From Oharaeibacter diazotrophicus (GTDB taxonomy: Bacteria > Pseudomonadota > Alphaproteobacteria > Rhizobiales > Pleomorphomonadaceae), in assembly GCF_004362745.1 (NCBI RefSeq), contig NZ_SNXY01000009.1, positions 248,001 through 312,000 on the forward strand: DNA of 64,000 bases. The letters run 5' to 3'. Shown here in pieces: positions 43,562 through 53,538 of the stretch. Within the stretch, counting starts at the first letter, position 1. Every line of letters starts with the position of its first letter. The position numbers and the translations under genes were made by a program. The notes below the pieces were generated by a model. That model ran no database searches and was not told where the DNA came from. It worked only from the letters and a program-made list of their open reading frames with translations.

Positions 43562-45331
43562 ATGGCCTTCGCGGCACCCGTCGCCGACATCGCGTTCTGG
43601 CTGCGCACCGTCGCGGGCCTCGACGAGGACCTCGCCGCCGGCGTGTTCCCGGATCTCTCGGCGGACCTCGTCGACGCCGTGCTCGCCGAGGCCGGCCGCT
43701 TCGCCACCGACGAGATCGCCCCGCTCAACGTCCTCGGCGATCGCGAGGGCGCCCGCTTCGAGAACGGTGCGGTGACGATGCCGGCGGCGTGGAAGCCGGT
43801 TTTCGAGCGCTGGGTCGAGGGCGGCTGGACCGCGCTCGACGGCGATCCCGAATACGGCGGCCAAGGCCTGCCGGTGATGCTCTACGCCGCCACGCTCGAG
43901 ATGTGGAACGCCGCCTCCACGGCCTTCGCCACCGGTCCGATGCTGACGGCCGGCGCGATCGAGGCGCTCTCGGCCCACGGCAGCGCGGAGCAGAAGGCGA
44001 CCTACCTGCCCAAGCTGATCGCCGGCACCTGGACCGGCACGATGAACCTGACGGAGTCGCAGGCCGGTTCCGACCTCGGGCCGATGCGCACCCGCGCCGA
44101 GCCGGTCGGCGACGGCAGCTACCGGATCACCGGCCAGAAGATCTTCATCACCTACGGCGACCACGACCTCACCGACAACATCGTCCACCTCGTGCTCGCC
44201 CGCCTGCCGGACGCGCCGGCGGGCACGCGCGGCATCTCGCTGTTCGTGGTGCCGAAGTTCCTGGTCGGTGCCGACGGTTCGCTCGGCGCCCGCAATGCGG
44301 CCGGGCCGGTCGGCATCGAGCACAAGCTCGGCATCCACGCCTCGCCGACCTGCGTGATGCAGTTCGACGGCGCCGTCGGCTGGCTGGTCGGCGAACCGAA
44401 CCGCGGCCTCGCCGCCATGTTCACCATGATGAACAGCGCGCGGATGTCGGTCGGCGTCCAGGGCGTCGGCGTCGCCGAGCGCGCCTACCAGCGCGCCCTC
44501 GCCTACGCGCTCGACCGCCGCCAGGGCCGCGCGCCCGGCTGGACCGGCGAGGGCTTGAGCCCGATCGTCCACCACCCGGACGTCAAGCGGATGCTGCTGA
44601 CCATGCGCGCGCAGACCGACGTCGCGCGCGCTCTCTGCTTCTCGCTCGCCCGCGCGATCGACCGCGGCCGCACCGGCCCGGAGGAGGCGCGCGCCGCCTT
44701 CGCCGAGCGCGCCGCGCTGCTGACGCCGATCGCCAAGGCCTTCGCCACCGACACCGGCGTCGAGGTCGCTTCGCTCGGCGTCCAGGTCCACGGCGGCATG
44801 GGCTACATCGAGGAGACCGGCGCTGCCCAGCACCTGCGCGACGCCCGCATCCTGACGATCTACGAGGGCACCAACGGCATCCAGGCGATCGACCTCGTCA
44901 CCCGCAAGCTGACGCTGCGCGGCGGCGAAGTGGTCTCGGCGTGGCTCGCCGAACTCGGCGCGATCGCCCGCGAGGCGCTCGCCGTCGGCGAGGCCGACCT
45001 CGGCGAACGGGTCGAGGCCGCGCTCGCCGATCTCGCGGGCGCCACCCACGCGCTGCAGCGCGCGCTCGCCGAGGGCCGCGGCACCGACGCCCTCGCGGGC
45101 GCCACCGCCTATCTCCGCCTCGCCGCGCTCGCCGCCGGCGGCGCCTACCACCTCGCCGCCGTGCTCGCCGACCGCGCCGCCGGCACCGCGACGCCCGCCG
45201 CCGCCCGCCGGCTCGCGGTGGCACGCTTCTATGCCACCGACATCCTGCCGCAGACCGGCGGCCTCGCCGCCGCGGCGACCGCCGGCGGCGCCGTGCTCGT
45301 CGGCGTCACCCCCGACATCCTCACCGCCTGA
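43562..45331 (+). CDS. Acyl-CoA dehydrogenase (long form)
   Basis: This 589-residue FAD enzyme introduces the alpha-beta double bond in acyl-CoA. The sequence has MNLTESQAGSDLGPMRTRA (substrate and FAD binding), the flavin segment KIFITYGDHDLTDN and a catalytic Glu in TIYEGTNGIQAIDL. A C-terminal extension of about 120 residues follows, as in the long FadE/DmdC-like group with an extra helical domain. It starts an operon with an enoyl-CoA hydratase (19 nt apart) and a short-chain dehydrogenase. Chain-length preference is unknown. Confidence 0.93.
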   Translation: MAFAAPVADIAFWLRTVAGLDEDLAAGVFPDLSADLVDAVLAEAGRFATDEIAPLNVLGDREGARFENGAVTMPAAWKPVFERWVEGGWTALDGDPEYGGQGLPVMLYAATLEMWNAASTAFATGPMLTAGAIEALSAHGSAEQKATYLPKLIAGTWTGTMNLTESQAGSDLGPMRTRAEPVGDGSYRITGQKIFITYGDHDLTDNIVHLVLARLPDAPAGTRGISLFVVPKFLVGADGSLGARNAAGPVGIEHKLGIHASPTCVMQFDGAVGWLVGEPNRGLAAMFTMMNSARMSVGVQGVGVAERAYQRALAYALDRRQGRAPGWTGEGLSPIVHHPDVKRMLLTMRAQTDVARALCFSLARAIDRGRTGPEEARAAFAERAALLTPIAKAFATDTGVEVASLGVQVHGGMGYIEETGAAQHLRDARILTIYEGTNGIQAIDLVTRKLTLRGGEVVSAWLAELGAIAREALAVGEADLGERVEAALADLAGATHALQRALAEGRGTDALAGATAYLRLAALAAGGAYHLAAVLADRAAGTATPAAARRLAVARFYATDILPQTGGLAAAATAGGAVLVGVTPDILTA

Positions 45332-45350
45332 CCGACGGAGCGACCGCGCC

Positions 45351-46100
45351 GTGACCGACCTCGTCTCCATCGACCTCCGCGACGGCGTCCGCGTCGTCCG
45401 GATCGACCGCCCGGTGAAGAAGAACGCGCTGACCGCGCCGATGTACCGGGCGCTCGCCGACGCGATCGCCTCGGCCGAGGGCGATCCGTCGGTCGGCGCC
45501 GTACTGATCCTCGGCCATCCCGGCGCCTTCTCGGCCGGCAACGACATCGGCGAGTTCGTCGCGGCGGCGCAGAGCGGCGCGCTCGGCGAGCCGATCCTCG
45601 CGTTCCTGCGCGCGCTCGCCACCGCGCCGGTGCCGCTGGTGGCCGCGGTGGACGGGCTCGCGGTCGGCGTCGGCACCACGCTGCTGTTCCACTGCGACCT
45701 GGTGCTGGCCTCGGAGAAGGCGGTGTTCCGCACCCCCTTCGTCGACCTCGGCCTCATCCCGGAGGCCGGCTCCAGCCTGATCGCGCCGCGCATCATGGGC
45801 GGGCCGCTGGCGCTGGAGCTGCTCGCCGGCGGCGCCGCCTTCGACGCCGAGAAGGGCCGGCTCGCCGGCTTCGTCAACCGGGTGGTGCCGTCGGCGACGA
45901 TCGAGGCCGACGCCTTCGCCGCCGCGCAGGCGCTCGCCGCCAAGCCGCGGCAGGCGATGGCGCTGGCGCGCCGGCTCGTCAAGGGCGATCCGGCCGACGT
46001 GCTCGCCCGCATCGACGAGGAGGCGAAGCTGTTCGCCGAGCGGCTGCGCTCGGCCGAGGCCCAGGCCGCCTTCCGCGCCTTCATGGACCGCAAGGGCTGA
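45351..46100 (+). CDS. Enoyl-CoA hydratase/isomerase
   Basis: This 249-residue crotonase-fold enzyme hydrates or isomerises enoyl-CoA. The oxyanion-hole stretch PGAFSAGNDIGEF and the second glycine motif in VDGLAVGVGTTLLFHCD are visible. In the catalytic region FRTPFVDLGLIPEAGSS one acidic residue is at the usual place. GTG is the start, 19 nt after the dehydrogenase stop. A true hydratase usually has two Glu; only one is obvious, so isomerase activity is possible. Confidence 0.9.
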   Translation: MTDLVSIDLRDGVRVVRIDRPVKKNALTAPMYRALADAIASAEGDPSVGAVLILGHPGAFSAGNDIGEFVAAAQSGALGEPILAFLRALATAPVPLVAAVDGLAVGVGTTLLFHCDLVLASEKAVFRTPFVDLGLIPEAGSSLIAPRIMGGPLALELLAGGAAFDAEKGRLAGFVNRVVPSATIEADAFAAAQALAAKPRQAMALARRLVKGDPADVLARIDEEAKLFAERLRSAEAQAAFRAFMDRKG

Positions 46101-46182
46101 ACCGGACGGGAACGACGGAGAGAACGGACGCGCGTCGGCGGAGGAGCGCCGGCCGCGGGCCCATATCGGGAGGAGAGATCGG

Positions 46183-47046
46183 ATGTCGCTTCAGGGCAAG
46201 ACGCTGTTCGTGACCGGCGGGTCGCGCGGGATCGGCCTCGCCATCGCCGTGCGCGCCGCCCGCGACGGCGCCAACGTGGTGATCGCCGCCAAGACCTCGG
46301 AGCCGCATCCGAAGCTGCCCGGCACGATCCACACCGCCGCGGCGGAGATCGAGGCGGCCGGCGGCCGGGCGCTGCCGCTGATGGTCGACATCCGCGAGGA
46401 CGCCGAGGTGTTCGCCGCGATGGAGAAGGCCGCCGACCATTTCGGCGGTATCGACATCGTCGTCAACAACGCCTCGGCGATCCAGCTGACGAAGACGCCG
46501 GACACCGACATGAAGCGCTTCGACCTGATGCACCAGGTCAACGCGCGCGGCACCTTCCTGGCCTCGAAGGCGGCGATTCCCTACCTCAAGAAGTCCGCCA
46601 ACCCGCACATCCTGATGCTGTCGCCGCCGCTCGACATGAAGGAGCGCTGGTTCGCCCCGCACGTCGCCTACACCATGGCGAAGATGGGCATGAGCATGGT
46701 GGCGCTCGGGCTCGCCGGCGAACTCAGCCGCGACGGCATCGCCGTCAACGCGCTGTGGCCGCGCACCACCATCGCGACCAGCGCGATCCGCTACGTGGTC
46801 GGCGAGACGCTGATGGAGATGAGCCGGACCCCGGAGATCATGGCCGACGCCGCCCACGCGATCCTGACCAAGGACTCGCGCGGCTTCACCGGCAACTTCC
46901 TGATCGACGACATGGTGCTGGCCGACGAGGGCGTCACCGACTTCGACCGCTACCGCGTCGATCCCGGCAAGCGCCTCGCGCCGGACTTCTTCGTGCCCGA
47001 CGACCGGACTCCGCCGCCGGGCGTGAGCTTCGACCCGGTCGCCTGA
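46183..47046 (+). CDS. Short-chain dehydrogenase/reductase, HSDL2-like
   Basis: This 287-residue NAD(P)-dependent oxidoreductase has the cofactor motif TGGSRGIGLAIA, the NNASAI segment and the active-site Tyr/Lys in YTMAKMGMS. The long IAAKTSEPHPKLPGTIHTAA insertion is characteristic of the human HSDL2-like group linked to fatty-acid metabolism. The upstream Ser position reads MLSPPLD. It is third in the beta-oxidation operon, 82 nt after the hydratase. The substrate is probably a hydroxyacyl compound, by context. Confidence 0.87.
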   Translation: MSLQGKTLFVTGGSRGIGLAIAVRAARDGANVVIAAKTSEPHPKLPGTIHTAAAEIEAAGGRALPLMVDIREDAEVFAAMEKAADHFGGIDIVVNNASAIQLTKTPDTDMKRFDLMHQVNARGTFLASKAAIPYLKKSANPHILMLSPPLDMKERWFAPHVAYTMAKMGMSMVALGLAGELSRDGIAVNALWPRTTIATSAIRYVVGETLMEMSRTPEIMADAAHAILTKDSRGFTGNFLIDDMVLADEGVTDFDRYRVDPGKRLAPDFFVPDDRTPPPGVSFDPVA

Positions 47047-47053
47047 CGAACCT

Positions 47054-47815
47054 TCAGCGCCAGATCGGCAGCCCGGCGACCGCCGCCGCGGCGATCACGC
47101 CGTAGGCGAAGCGGCGGTAGAATACGGGGCTGGCGAAACCGAACAGCAGGCTGCCGAGCCAGAGCCCGGCGGCGTAGACCGGCGCCAGCACCACCGCGAG
47201 CAGCACGACCTCGCGGGTGATCAGGCCGCCGATCAGGTAGGTGGTCATGGTGACGCCGCTGCCGATCAGGAAGTAGAGCGAGGCCGAGGCGCGGATCGTC
47301 GCCGGGGCCCGGTCGCGGCCGAGCCAGAACAGCACCACCGGCGGCGCGCCGATCTGGGCGAGGCCGTTGAGGAAGCCGGCGACGACGCCGACGCCGCCCG
47401 ACACCGCCGGCCCGACGTCGCGCCGCACCCGCCAGCCGGAGGCGAGCGCGGCGACGCAGACGATCACGATCGCCGAGATCGCCCAGCGCGCCGCCACCGG
47501 ATCGAGCGCCGACAGCGCCAGGAAGCCGAGCGGTACGCCGAGGAGGCCACCGAGCGCGATCGGCGCGACGTCGCGGACGTCGGCCTGCGGCAGGAGGCGG
47601 ATCGTCGCCGGGATCACCGCCGGCAGGTCGAACAGCAGCAGCGTCGCCGCCGCGACCTTGGGGCCGTAGAGCGCCGCGGCGACGGGGATGTAGATCATGC
47701 CGGCGCCGAAGCCGGCGAAGCCGCGCACGGTGGCGGCGAAGGCCACGACCGCCAGCACGGCGAGGGTCTCGCCGCGGGCGAGGATGGCGAGGAGGTCGGC
47801 GGTCGGATCGGTCAC
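47054..47815 (-). CDS. TSUP/TauE-SafE family membrane permease
   Basis: This 253-residue membrane protein has about eight hydrophobic segments. Members of the family export or import sulfite, sulfonates or related organic anions. AATVRGFAGFGAGMIYIPVA at the N-terminus and VAGFLNGLAQIGAPPVVLFWL in the second half are the family's repeated signatures. A GTG start (VTDPTADLL) was chosen. It is convergent with the short-chain dehydrogenase gene, with a 7-nt gap. The substrate is unknown. Confidence 0.9.
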   Translation of the reverse strand: MTDPTADLLAILARGETLAVLAVVAFAATVRGFAGFGAGMIYIPVAAALYGPKVAAATLLLFDLPAVIPATIRLLPQADVRDVAPIALGGLLGVPLGFLALSALDPVAARWAISAIVIVCVAALASGWRVRRDVGPAVSGGVGVVAGFLNGLAQIGAPPVVLFWLGRDRAPATIRASASLYFLIGSGVTMTTYLIGGLITREVVLLAVVLAPVYAAGLWLGSLLFGFASPVFYRRFAYGVIAAAAVAGLPIWR

Positions 47816-48085
47816 GGGCGCGCTCCGGGGCTCGGTGGGGAGCACCCTCCGGCACGCGGGCATAGCCGGCCGGCCAAGCGCCGGCAACGCATTCCGGCCG
47901 TCCGGAGGCCGGCAGTGAGTTCCGTTCGGCCGGAGGTTGGTAAAGGGTTTCCCACCGATGCCGCCTTTCTTTCGCCCGACGGGGCCCCACATTCCGGCCG
48001 TGCGGCGCCGGCCCGAATTGAACCGGGGCGCCGCGGCTGATATGCCCGGCCGACAGGATACCGGCCTCTCCGAGGACCCTTCGAC

Positions 48086-50002
48086 TTGACCCGCCCGATC
48101 ACGCCCCTGCTCGACACCATCGCGTCGCCCGCCGACATGAAGCGCCTCGCGCCGGCCGAGCTGCGCCAACTCGCCGATGAGGTGCGTGCGGAGATGATCG
48201 ATGCGGTGTCGCTGACCGGAGGCCATCTCGGCGCCGGCCTCGGCGTCGTCGAGCTGACGGTGGCGCTGCACGCGGTGTTCGACACCCCGCGCGACCGGCT
48301 GATCTGGGACGTCGGCCACCAGGCCTATCCGCACAAGATCCTGACCGGCCGGCGCGACCGCATCCGTACGCTGCGCCAGCCGGGCGGCCTGTCGGGCTTC
48401 ACCCGGCGGTCGGAGAGCGACTACGACCCGTTCGGCGCGGCGCATTCCTCGACCTCGATTTCCGCCGGTCTCGGCATGGCGGTGGCGCGCGATCTCTCGG
48501 GCGGTCGCAACGCGGTGGTCGCGGTGATCGGCGACGGCGCCATGAGCGCCGGCATGGCCTACGAGGCGATGAACAACGCCGGCGCCATGGACAGCCGGCT
48601 GATCGTCATCCTCAACGACAACGACATGTCGATCGCCCCGCCGGCGGGGGCGATGAGCGCCTATCTCGCCCGCCTCGTCTCGGGGCCGACCTATCGCTCG
48701 CTGCGCGAGGCGATGAAGCAGCTCGCCAAGGTGCTGCCGAAGCGCCTGCGCGAGAAGGCCAAGCTCGCCGAGGAATACGCCCGCGGCTTCTGGACCGGCG
48801 GCACCCTGTTCGAGGAACTCGGCTTCTACTACGTCGGCCCGGTCGACGGGCACAATCTCGACCACCTGCTGCCGGTGCTGCGCAACGTCCGCGACGCCGA
48901 GGACGGGCCGATCCTGGTCCACGTCGTCACCCAGAAGGGCAAGGGCTATCCGCCGGCCGAGGCGGCGGCCGACAAGTACCACGGCGTCGGTCGCTTCGAC
49001 GTCGTCACCGGCCAGCTGGCGCCGGCCAAGTCGAATGCGCCGAGCTACACCGAGGTGTTCGCGCGCTCGCTGATCGACGAGGCCGCGCGCGACGAGCGCA
49101 TCGTCGCCGTCACCGCGGCGATGCCGGCGGGCACCGGCCTAGACCTCTTCGGCGAGGTCTTCCCCGACCGCGTCTTCGACGTCGGCATCGCCGAGCAGCA
49201 CGCCGTCACCTTCGCCGCCGGCATGGCGACCGAGGGCCTGAAGCCGTTCTGCGCGATCTACTCGACCTTCCTGCAACGCGCCTACGACCAGGTCGTCCAC
49301 GACGTCGCCCTGCAGAACCTGCCGGTGCGGCTGCCGATCGACCGCGCCGGTCTGGTCGGCGCCGACGGCGCCACCCACGCCGGCTCGTTCGACGTCGCCT
49401 TCCTCGGCTGCATTCCCGGCATGACCATCATGGCCGCTGCAGACGAGGCCGAGCTCGTGCACATGGTGGCGACCGCCGCCGCCCACGACGACGGCCCGAT
49501 CGCCTTCCGCTATCCGCGCGGCGAGGGCCGCGGCGTCGAGCTGCCGGCGCGCGGCACGCCGCTCGCGATCGGCCGCGGCCGGGTCGTGCGCGAGGGCACC
49601 AAGATCGCGATCCTGTCGCTCGGCGCCCGGCTCGGCGAGGCGCTGAAGGCCGCCGACGAACTCGACGGCTACGGCCTCTCCACCACCGTCGCCGACGCCC
49701 GCTTCGCCAAGCCGCTCGACCGCGACCTCGTCCGCCGGCTCGCCCGCGAGCACGAGGTGCTGATCACGGTCGAGGAGGGTTCGGTCGGCGGCTTCGGCTG
49801 CTTCGTGCTGCACGCCCTGGCCGAGGACGGCCTGCTCGACCGCGGCCTGCGCGTGCGCGCCATGGTGCTGCCCGACGTCTACCTCGACCACGACAAGCCC
49901 GACGCCCTCTACACCCGCGCCGGCCTCGATGCCCGCGGCATCGTCGCCAAGGTGTTCGAGGCGCTCGGGCGGGAGAAGCTGGGGCTGGCCGGGAGGGCTT
50001 GA
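48086..50002 (+). CDS. dxs: 1-deoxy-D-xylulose-5-phosphate synthase
   Basis: This thiamine-diphosphate enzyme is the first step of the MEP isoprenoid pathway and also supplies DXP for vitamins B1 and B6. The 638-residue protein has the [12 protein letters not shown] and [18 protein letters not shown] cofactor motifs. The transketolase-type Glu is in [14 protein letters not shown], with [14 protein letters not shown] following. The start is TTG, with GAGG 11-14 nt upstream; no ATG fits better. Pyridoxamine oxidase (pdxH), which acts on the B6 branch, is encoded 3 kb away. Confidence 0.96.
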   Translation: MTRPITPLLDTIASPADMKRLAPAELRQLADEVRAEMIDAVSLTGGHLGAGLGVVELTVALHAVFDTPRDRLIWDVGHQAYPHKILTGRRDRIRTLRQPGGLSGFTRRSESDYDPFGAAHSSTSISAGLGMAVARDLSGGRNAVVAVIGDGAMSAGMAYEAMNNAGAMDSRLIVILNDNDMSIAPPAGAMSAYLARLVSGPTYRSLREAMKQLAKVLPKRLREKAKLAEEYARGFWTGGTLFEELGFYYVGPVDGHNLDHLLPVLRNVRDAEDGPILVHVVTQKGKGYPPAEAAADKYHGVGRFDVVTGQLAPAKSNAPSYTEVFARSLIDEAARDERIVAVTAAMPAGTGLDLFGEVFPDRVFDVGIAEQHAVTFAAGMATEGLKPFCAIYSTFLQRAYDQVVHDVALQNLPVRLPIDRAGLVGADGATHAGSFDVAFLGCIPGMTIMAAADEAELVHMVATAAAHDDGPIAFRYPRGEGRGVELPARGTPLAIGRGRVVREGTKIAILSLGARLGEALKAADELDGYGLSTTVADARFAKPLDRDLVRRLAREHEVLITVEEGSVGGFGCFVLHALAEDGLLDRGLRVRAMVLPDVYLDHDKPDALYTRAGLDARGIVAKVFEALGREKLGLAGRA

Positions 50003-50035
50003 GCGGGGGCAGGAGCGTCGCGTTCGCGGCCGACG

Positions 50036-50163
50036 ACCCCACCCCGGCCCTTCGGGCCGACCCTCCCCACGAGGGGGAGGGTACATCCCCGGCCTCGACG
50101 GCGCAGCCCGCTACCCTCCCCCTCGTGGGGAGGGTCGACGGCTGTAGGCTGGCGGGGTGGGGT
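50036..50163. repeat. REPIN-like inverted pair of palindromic repeats
   Basis: Two 25-bp arms (50059-50083 and 50112-50136) are exact reverse complements separated by 28 nt. Each is itself a near-palindrome of CCCTCCCC...GGGGAGGG type. Outer arms (50036-50049 and 50151-50163) also pair with one extra base. GGCCC-TTC-GGGCC forms another small hairpin. Such doublets are typical dispersed intergenic elements of Hyphomicrobiales. It lies between dxs and the GNAT gene. Confidence 0.85.
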
Positions 50164-50263
50164 ACGCCTCCACCGCCGCGACGCTCCTCTCCCCGGGGCT
50201 TCGCAATCACCCCGCCTCCCTGTACTCCTATCCCCGGTGCGCTCCTTCCCTTCCCGGTGATCC

Positions 50264-50977
50264 ATGACCCACGACCTCACCCCGCTCGGCGATCCCATCG
50301 GCCCCGTCGTCCCCGGCTGGACGCCGCGGCCCCGGCCGCCGCGGACGGCGATGGAGGGGCGGTTCTGCCGGGTGGTGCCGCTCGACGCGATCGTGCACGC
50401 CCGCGACCTCTTCGAGGCGCAGGCGCGCGACCGCGACGGCCGGATGTGGACGTGGATGCCGGCGGGTCCGTTCGGCGACTTCGCCGAGTATCTCGCCTGG
50501 GCCGAGGCCGCGGAGAAGAGCGAGGATCCGCTGTTCTTCGCCGTGATCGACCGCGCCACCGGCAAGCCGGTGGGCACCGCGAGCTTCCTCCGGATCGACC
50601 CCGCCAACGGCGCGATCGAGGTCGGCTGGATCGCATGGTCCCCGCTCCTGCAGCGCACGCCCGCGGCCACCGAGGCGATGGCGCTGATGATGGCGCGGGT
50701 GTTCGACGAGCTCGGCTACCGCCGCTACGAGTGGAAGTGCAACGACCTCAACGCCGCCTCCAAGCGGGCGGCGGAGCGCCTCGGTTTCACCTTCGAGGGC
50801 CTTTTCCGGCAGGCGGCGGTGGTCAAGGGCCGCAACCGCGACACCGCGTGGTATTCGATCCTCGACGGCGAGTGGCCGCGCGCCAAGGCGGCCTTCGCGG
50901 CCTGGCTCGCCCCGGAGAACTTCGGCGCCGACGGCACCCAGAAGCGCGGCCTCGCCGAGATCCGCGCCTCGCTCTGA
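50264..50977 (+). CDS. GNAT-family N-acetyltransferase (RimJ/RimL-like)
   Basis: This 237-residue acetyl-CoA-dependent transferase has a GNAT core with PLFFAVIDRATGKPVGTASF and IEVGWIAWSPLLQRTPAATEA. Strand 4 and helix 3 are followed by NDLNAASKRAAERLGFTFEG, which is typical of RimJ/YdaF-like enzymes. It probably acetylates a protein N-terminus or small amine. It follows the REPIN-like element and has no operon partner. Confidence 0.88.
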   Translation: MTHDLTPLGDPIGPVVPGWTPRPRPPRTAMEGRFCRVVPLDAIVHARDLFEAQARDRDGRMWTWMPAGPFGDFAEYLAWAEAAEKSEDPLFFAVIDRATGKPVGTASFLRIDPANGAIEVGWIAWSPLLQRTPAATEAMALMMARVFDELGYRRYEWKCNDLNAASKRAAERLGFTFEGLFRQAAVVKGRNRDTAWYSILDGEWPRAKAAFAAWLAPENFGADGTQKRGLAEIRASL

Positions 50978-51057
50978 ACGGTTCGCGACGCTGCTGACGC
51001 GTCCCGTCGGCGCGGCATCCGAGACTGTCGGCTCCGATCGCACCCGGAGCCGACCCC

Positions 51058-51576
51058 ATGACCCGCATCCTCGGCTACATCGCCGAAACCCTCGACGGCT
51101 ACATCGCCGAGCCCGACGGCAGCTACGGCTTCCTCGATCCCTACGGCGCGGCCGACTGCGGCTACGACGCCTTCTACGCCGGCATCGGCACGCTGGTGAT
51201 GGGGCGCGGCACCTTCGAGGCCTGCCTGAAGCACCCGTCCTGGCCCTATCGCGGCCGCCGCTCGATCGTGGTCACGCGGACCCCGCCGCCGAGCCTGCCA
51301 CCGGATACGGAGGTCTGGACATCCGGTGTCGACGCGCTGATCGCGCATCTGCGCGAACCCGGCGTCGCCGGCGACGTCTGGGTGCTCGGCGGCGGCCTGT
51401 TGCAGCAGGCCTTCCTCGACCGCGACGCCATAGACCGGCTGGAGATCTACGTCGTCCCGGTGATCCTCGGCGACGGCATCCCGCTGTTCCCGGGCACCGA
51501 CGTCCGGCGCACGCTGAAGCTGGTCGAGGTCGCCCGCTTCGGCGAGATCGCGCAGCTGGTCTACGCCCGGGCGTGA
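51058..51576 (+). CDS. Dihydrofolate-reductase-fold family protein (short form)
   Basis: This 172-residue protein of the RibD C-terminal/DHFR family opens with ILGYIAETLDGYIAEPDGS. MGRGTFEACL and the cofactor loop VLGGGLLQQAFLDRDAIDRLEIYVVPVILGDG-type pattern follow. It is a distant relative of the protein encoded at 36435-37112. The true reaction is unknown; folate reduction is unlikely for this branch. It is convergent (4-nt gap) with the aldo/keto reductase gene. Confidence 0.88.
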   Translation: MTRILGYIAETLDGYIAEPDGSYGFLDPYGAADCGYDAFYAGIGTLVMGRGTFEACLKHPSWPYRGRRSIVVTRTPPPSLPPDTEVWTSGVDALIAHLREPGVAGDVWVLGGGLLQQAFLDRDAIDRLEIYVVPVILGDGIPLFPGTDVRRTLKLVEVARFGEIAQLVYARA

Positions 51577-51580
51577 AGCC

Positions 51581-52591
51581 TCAGGGCGTCGGCGCGTCGG
51601 GGCGCATCAGGCCCTCGGCCTTGAGGTCGGCCCAGAGGGCGGACGGGATCGCGGCAGCGAGCAGGGCGAGGTTGGCGTCGAGTTCGCGCGGGCTCGCCAT
51701 GCCGGGGATGACGCAGGCGACGGCCGGGTGGGTCAGCGGGAAGGCGAGCGCGGCGGCCGGCAGCGCCACGCCGTGGCGCCGGCAAACCGCCTCGATCCGG
51801 CCGACGCGCTCCAGGATCTCCGCCGGCGCCGGGGCGTAGTTGTAGCGCGCGCCCGGTACCGGACCGGTGGCGAGGATGCCGGAGTTGAACGCGCCACCGA
51901 CCACGATCGACGCGCCGACCTTCTCGCAGCGCGGCAGGAAGGAGGCGAGCGCCTCCTGTTCCAGCAGCGTGTAGCGGCCGGCGAGCAGGAAGCAGTCCCA
52001 ATCGAGGTGGTCCATCGCCGCCTCGCAGACCTGCCACTCGTTGACGCCGAGGCCGATCGCCGACACCGCGCCCGACCGGCGCAACTCGTCCATCGCCCGG
52101 GCGCCGCCGTCCATGGCGATCCGGAAGGTCTCCTCGTGGGCGTCGCCGTGGGTGACCCGGCCGATGTCGTGCATCAGGAGGACGTCGACGCGGTCGAGGC
52201 CGAGGCGCTGCAGCGAGTGCTCGAAGGAGCGCATCACGCCGTCGTAGGAATAGTCGTAGACCGGCTCGAACGGCAGGGCGTCGACATAGTCGGCGCGGGC
52301 GGGATGGTCGCCCGGGTTCGGCTTCAGGACGCGGCCGACCTTGGTGGAGAGCACGAAGTCGCCGCGCGGCTTGTCGCGCAGGACGTCGCCGAGCCGGCGC
52401 TCGGACAGGCCGAAGCCGTAGAAGGGCGCAGTGTCGAAGAAGCGGAAGCCGGCGGCCCAGACCGCTTCCAGCAGCGCCTCGGCGTCGGCGCGCGGCACGG
52501 TGCGGAAAAGGTTGCCGAGCGGGGCGCCGCCGAAGCCGTAGGCGGTGACCCCGAGGCCGGAGCGGCCAAGCGGGCGGCGGGCGAAGTCCAT
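51581..52591 (-). CDS. Aldo/keto reductase (D-threo-aldose/L-fucose dehydrogenase type)
   Basis: This 336-residue NAD(P)-dependent TIM-barrel oxidoreductase opens with RPLGRSGLGVTAYGFGGAPLG. The catalytic Asp/Tyr are in FFDTAPFYGFGLSERRLG, the Lys is in VLSTKVGR and the His is in VLLMHDIGR. The HGDAHEETFRIAMDGGARAM insertion fits the pyridoxal 4-dehydrogenase/L-fucose dehydrogenase branch. It lies third after pdxH and xseB on the same strand; a role in B6 metabolism is therefore conceivable but unproven. Confidence 0.9.
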   Translation of the reverse strand: MDFARRPLGRSGLGVTAYGFGGAPLGNLFRTVPRADAEALLEAVWAAGFRFFDTAPFYGFGLSERRLGDVLRDKPRGDFVLSTKVGRVLKPNPGDHPARADYVDALPFEPVYDYSYDGVMRSFEHSLQRLGLDRVDVLLMHDIGRVTHGDAHEETFRIAMDGGARAMDELRRSGAVSAIGLGVNEWQVCEAAMDHLDWDCFLLAGRYTLLEQEALASFLPRCEKVGASIVVGGAFNSGILATGPVPGARYNYAPAPAEILERVGRIEAVCRRHGVALPAAALAFPLTHPAVACVIPGMASPRELDANLALLAAAIPSALWADLKAEGLMRPDAPTP

Positions 52592-52629
52592 CGCGGATCC
52601 GGGAAACGTGGTTGCGGAGCGTATGGCGG

Positions 52630-52875
52630 TCAGCCGACATCGAGCGGCTCGGTGCCCGCCGGGCGGCCGTCGGCGGCGAGGCGGATCTTCTCCACCCGCG
52701 CCTCGGCGGTCTTCAGCAGGGCGTCGCAATGGGCGCGCAGGGCATCGCCGCGCTCGTAGATCGCGATCGATTCCTCGAGCGGCACCGAGCCCTGTTCGAG
52801 GCGGGCGACGATGCCCTCGAGTTCCTTCAGCGCCTGCTCGAAGGAAAGCGCGGAGACGGCGGCGGCGGCGGCCAT
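52630..52875 (-). CDS. xseB: Exodeoxyribonuclease VII small subunit
   Basis: This 81-residue helical subunit binds several-fold to XseA in the single-strand exonuclease VII complex. The family signature [20 protein letters not shown] and the later [19 protein letters not shown] are clear. The C-terminal [20 protein letters not shown] is typical for alphaproteobacteria. It is 48 nt after pdxH and 38 nt before the aldo/keto reductase gene. The large subunit xseA is not in the window. Confidence 0.95.
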   Translation of the reverse strand: MAAAAAVSALSFEQALKELEGIVARLEQGSVPLEESIAIYERGDALRAHCDALLKTAEARVEKIRLAADGRPAGTEPLDVG

Positions 52876-52923
52876 GGGTCTTGTCCTCTGGATGTCTCGG
52901 GGCGCGGCGGTCGGGCGGCGGCG

Positions 52924-53538
52924 TCAGGGATAGAGCCGCGCCTTCGACCAGCCGTCCGGGCCGGCGGTGAAGCGGACGCGGTCGTGCAGGCGGAACAGGC
53001 CGTCCTGCCAGAATTCGATCTCGACCGGCGCGACGCGCAGGCCCGTCCAGTGCGCCGGGCGGGGTACCTCGCCGACGGCGTACTTCAAGCCATACTCGGC
53101 GACGGCCTTCTCGAGCGCGAAGCGGCTCTCCAGCGGCTGCGACTGCTTGGAGGCCCAGGCGCCGATCCGGCTGCCGCGTGGGCGGCTCTGGAAATAGGCG
53201 TCGGCCTCGGCGTCCGACACGGTCGAGACGGTGCCGCGGACGCGGACCTGACGGCGCCGGCTCTTCCAGTGGAACAGCAGCGCCGCCTTGCCGGCGGCGA
53301 GGATCTCGCGGCCCTTGCGGCTCTCGAGGTTGGTGTAGAAGACGAAGCCGGCCTCGTCCCAGTCCTTCAGCAGCACCATGCGCACGTTGGGCAGGCCGTC
53401 GGGATCGACGGTGGCGACCGCCATGGCGTTGGGATCGTTGGGCTCGCTCGCCTCGGCCTCGGCCAGCCAGGCCGCGAACAGGCGGAACGGCTCGTCGGAG
53501 AGGGTGAAGTCGGCGGACGGGGCGTCGGCTGTCGTCAT
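52924..53538 (-). CDS. pdxH: Pyridoxamine/pyridoxine 5'-phosphate oxidase
   Basis: This FMN enzyme makes pyridoxal 5'-phosphate. The 204-residue protein has [26 protein letters not shown], with the FMN-binding [14 protein letters not shown]. Substrate-binding residues lie in RQVRVRG and in [14 protein letters not shown], and the C-terminal signature is [14 protein letters not shown]. All motifs look complete. The ATG chosen gives a short acidic N-terminus. It starts an operon pdxH-xseB-aldo/keto reductase. Confidence 0.95.
   Translation of the reverse strand: MTTADAPSADFTLSDEPFRLFAAWLAEAEASEPNDPNAMAVATVDPDGLPNVRMVLLKDWDEAGFVFYTNLESRKGREILAAGKAALLFHWKSRRRQVRVRGTVSTVSDAEADAYFQSRPRGSRIGAWASKQSQPLESRFALEKAVAEYGLKYAVGEVPRPAHWTGLRVAPVEIEFWQDGLFRLHDRVRFTAGPDGWSKARLYP

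Noticed and set aside
47816-48085. Thiamine (TPP) riboswitch before dxs
   Set aside because: I looked for the conserved CUGAGA and GGG-type cores and did not see a convincing pair in this leader.
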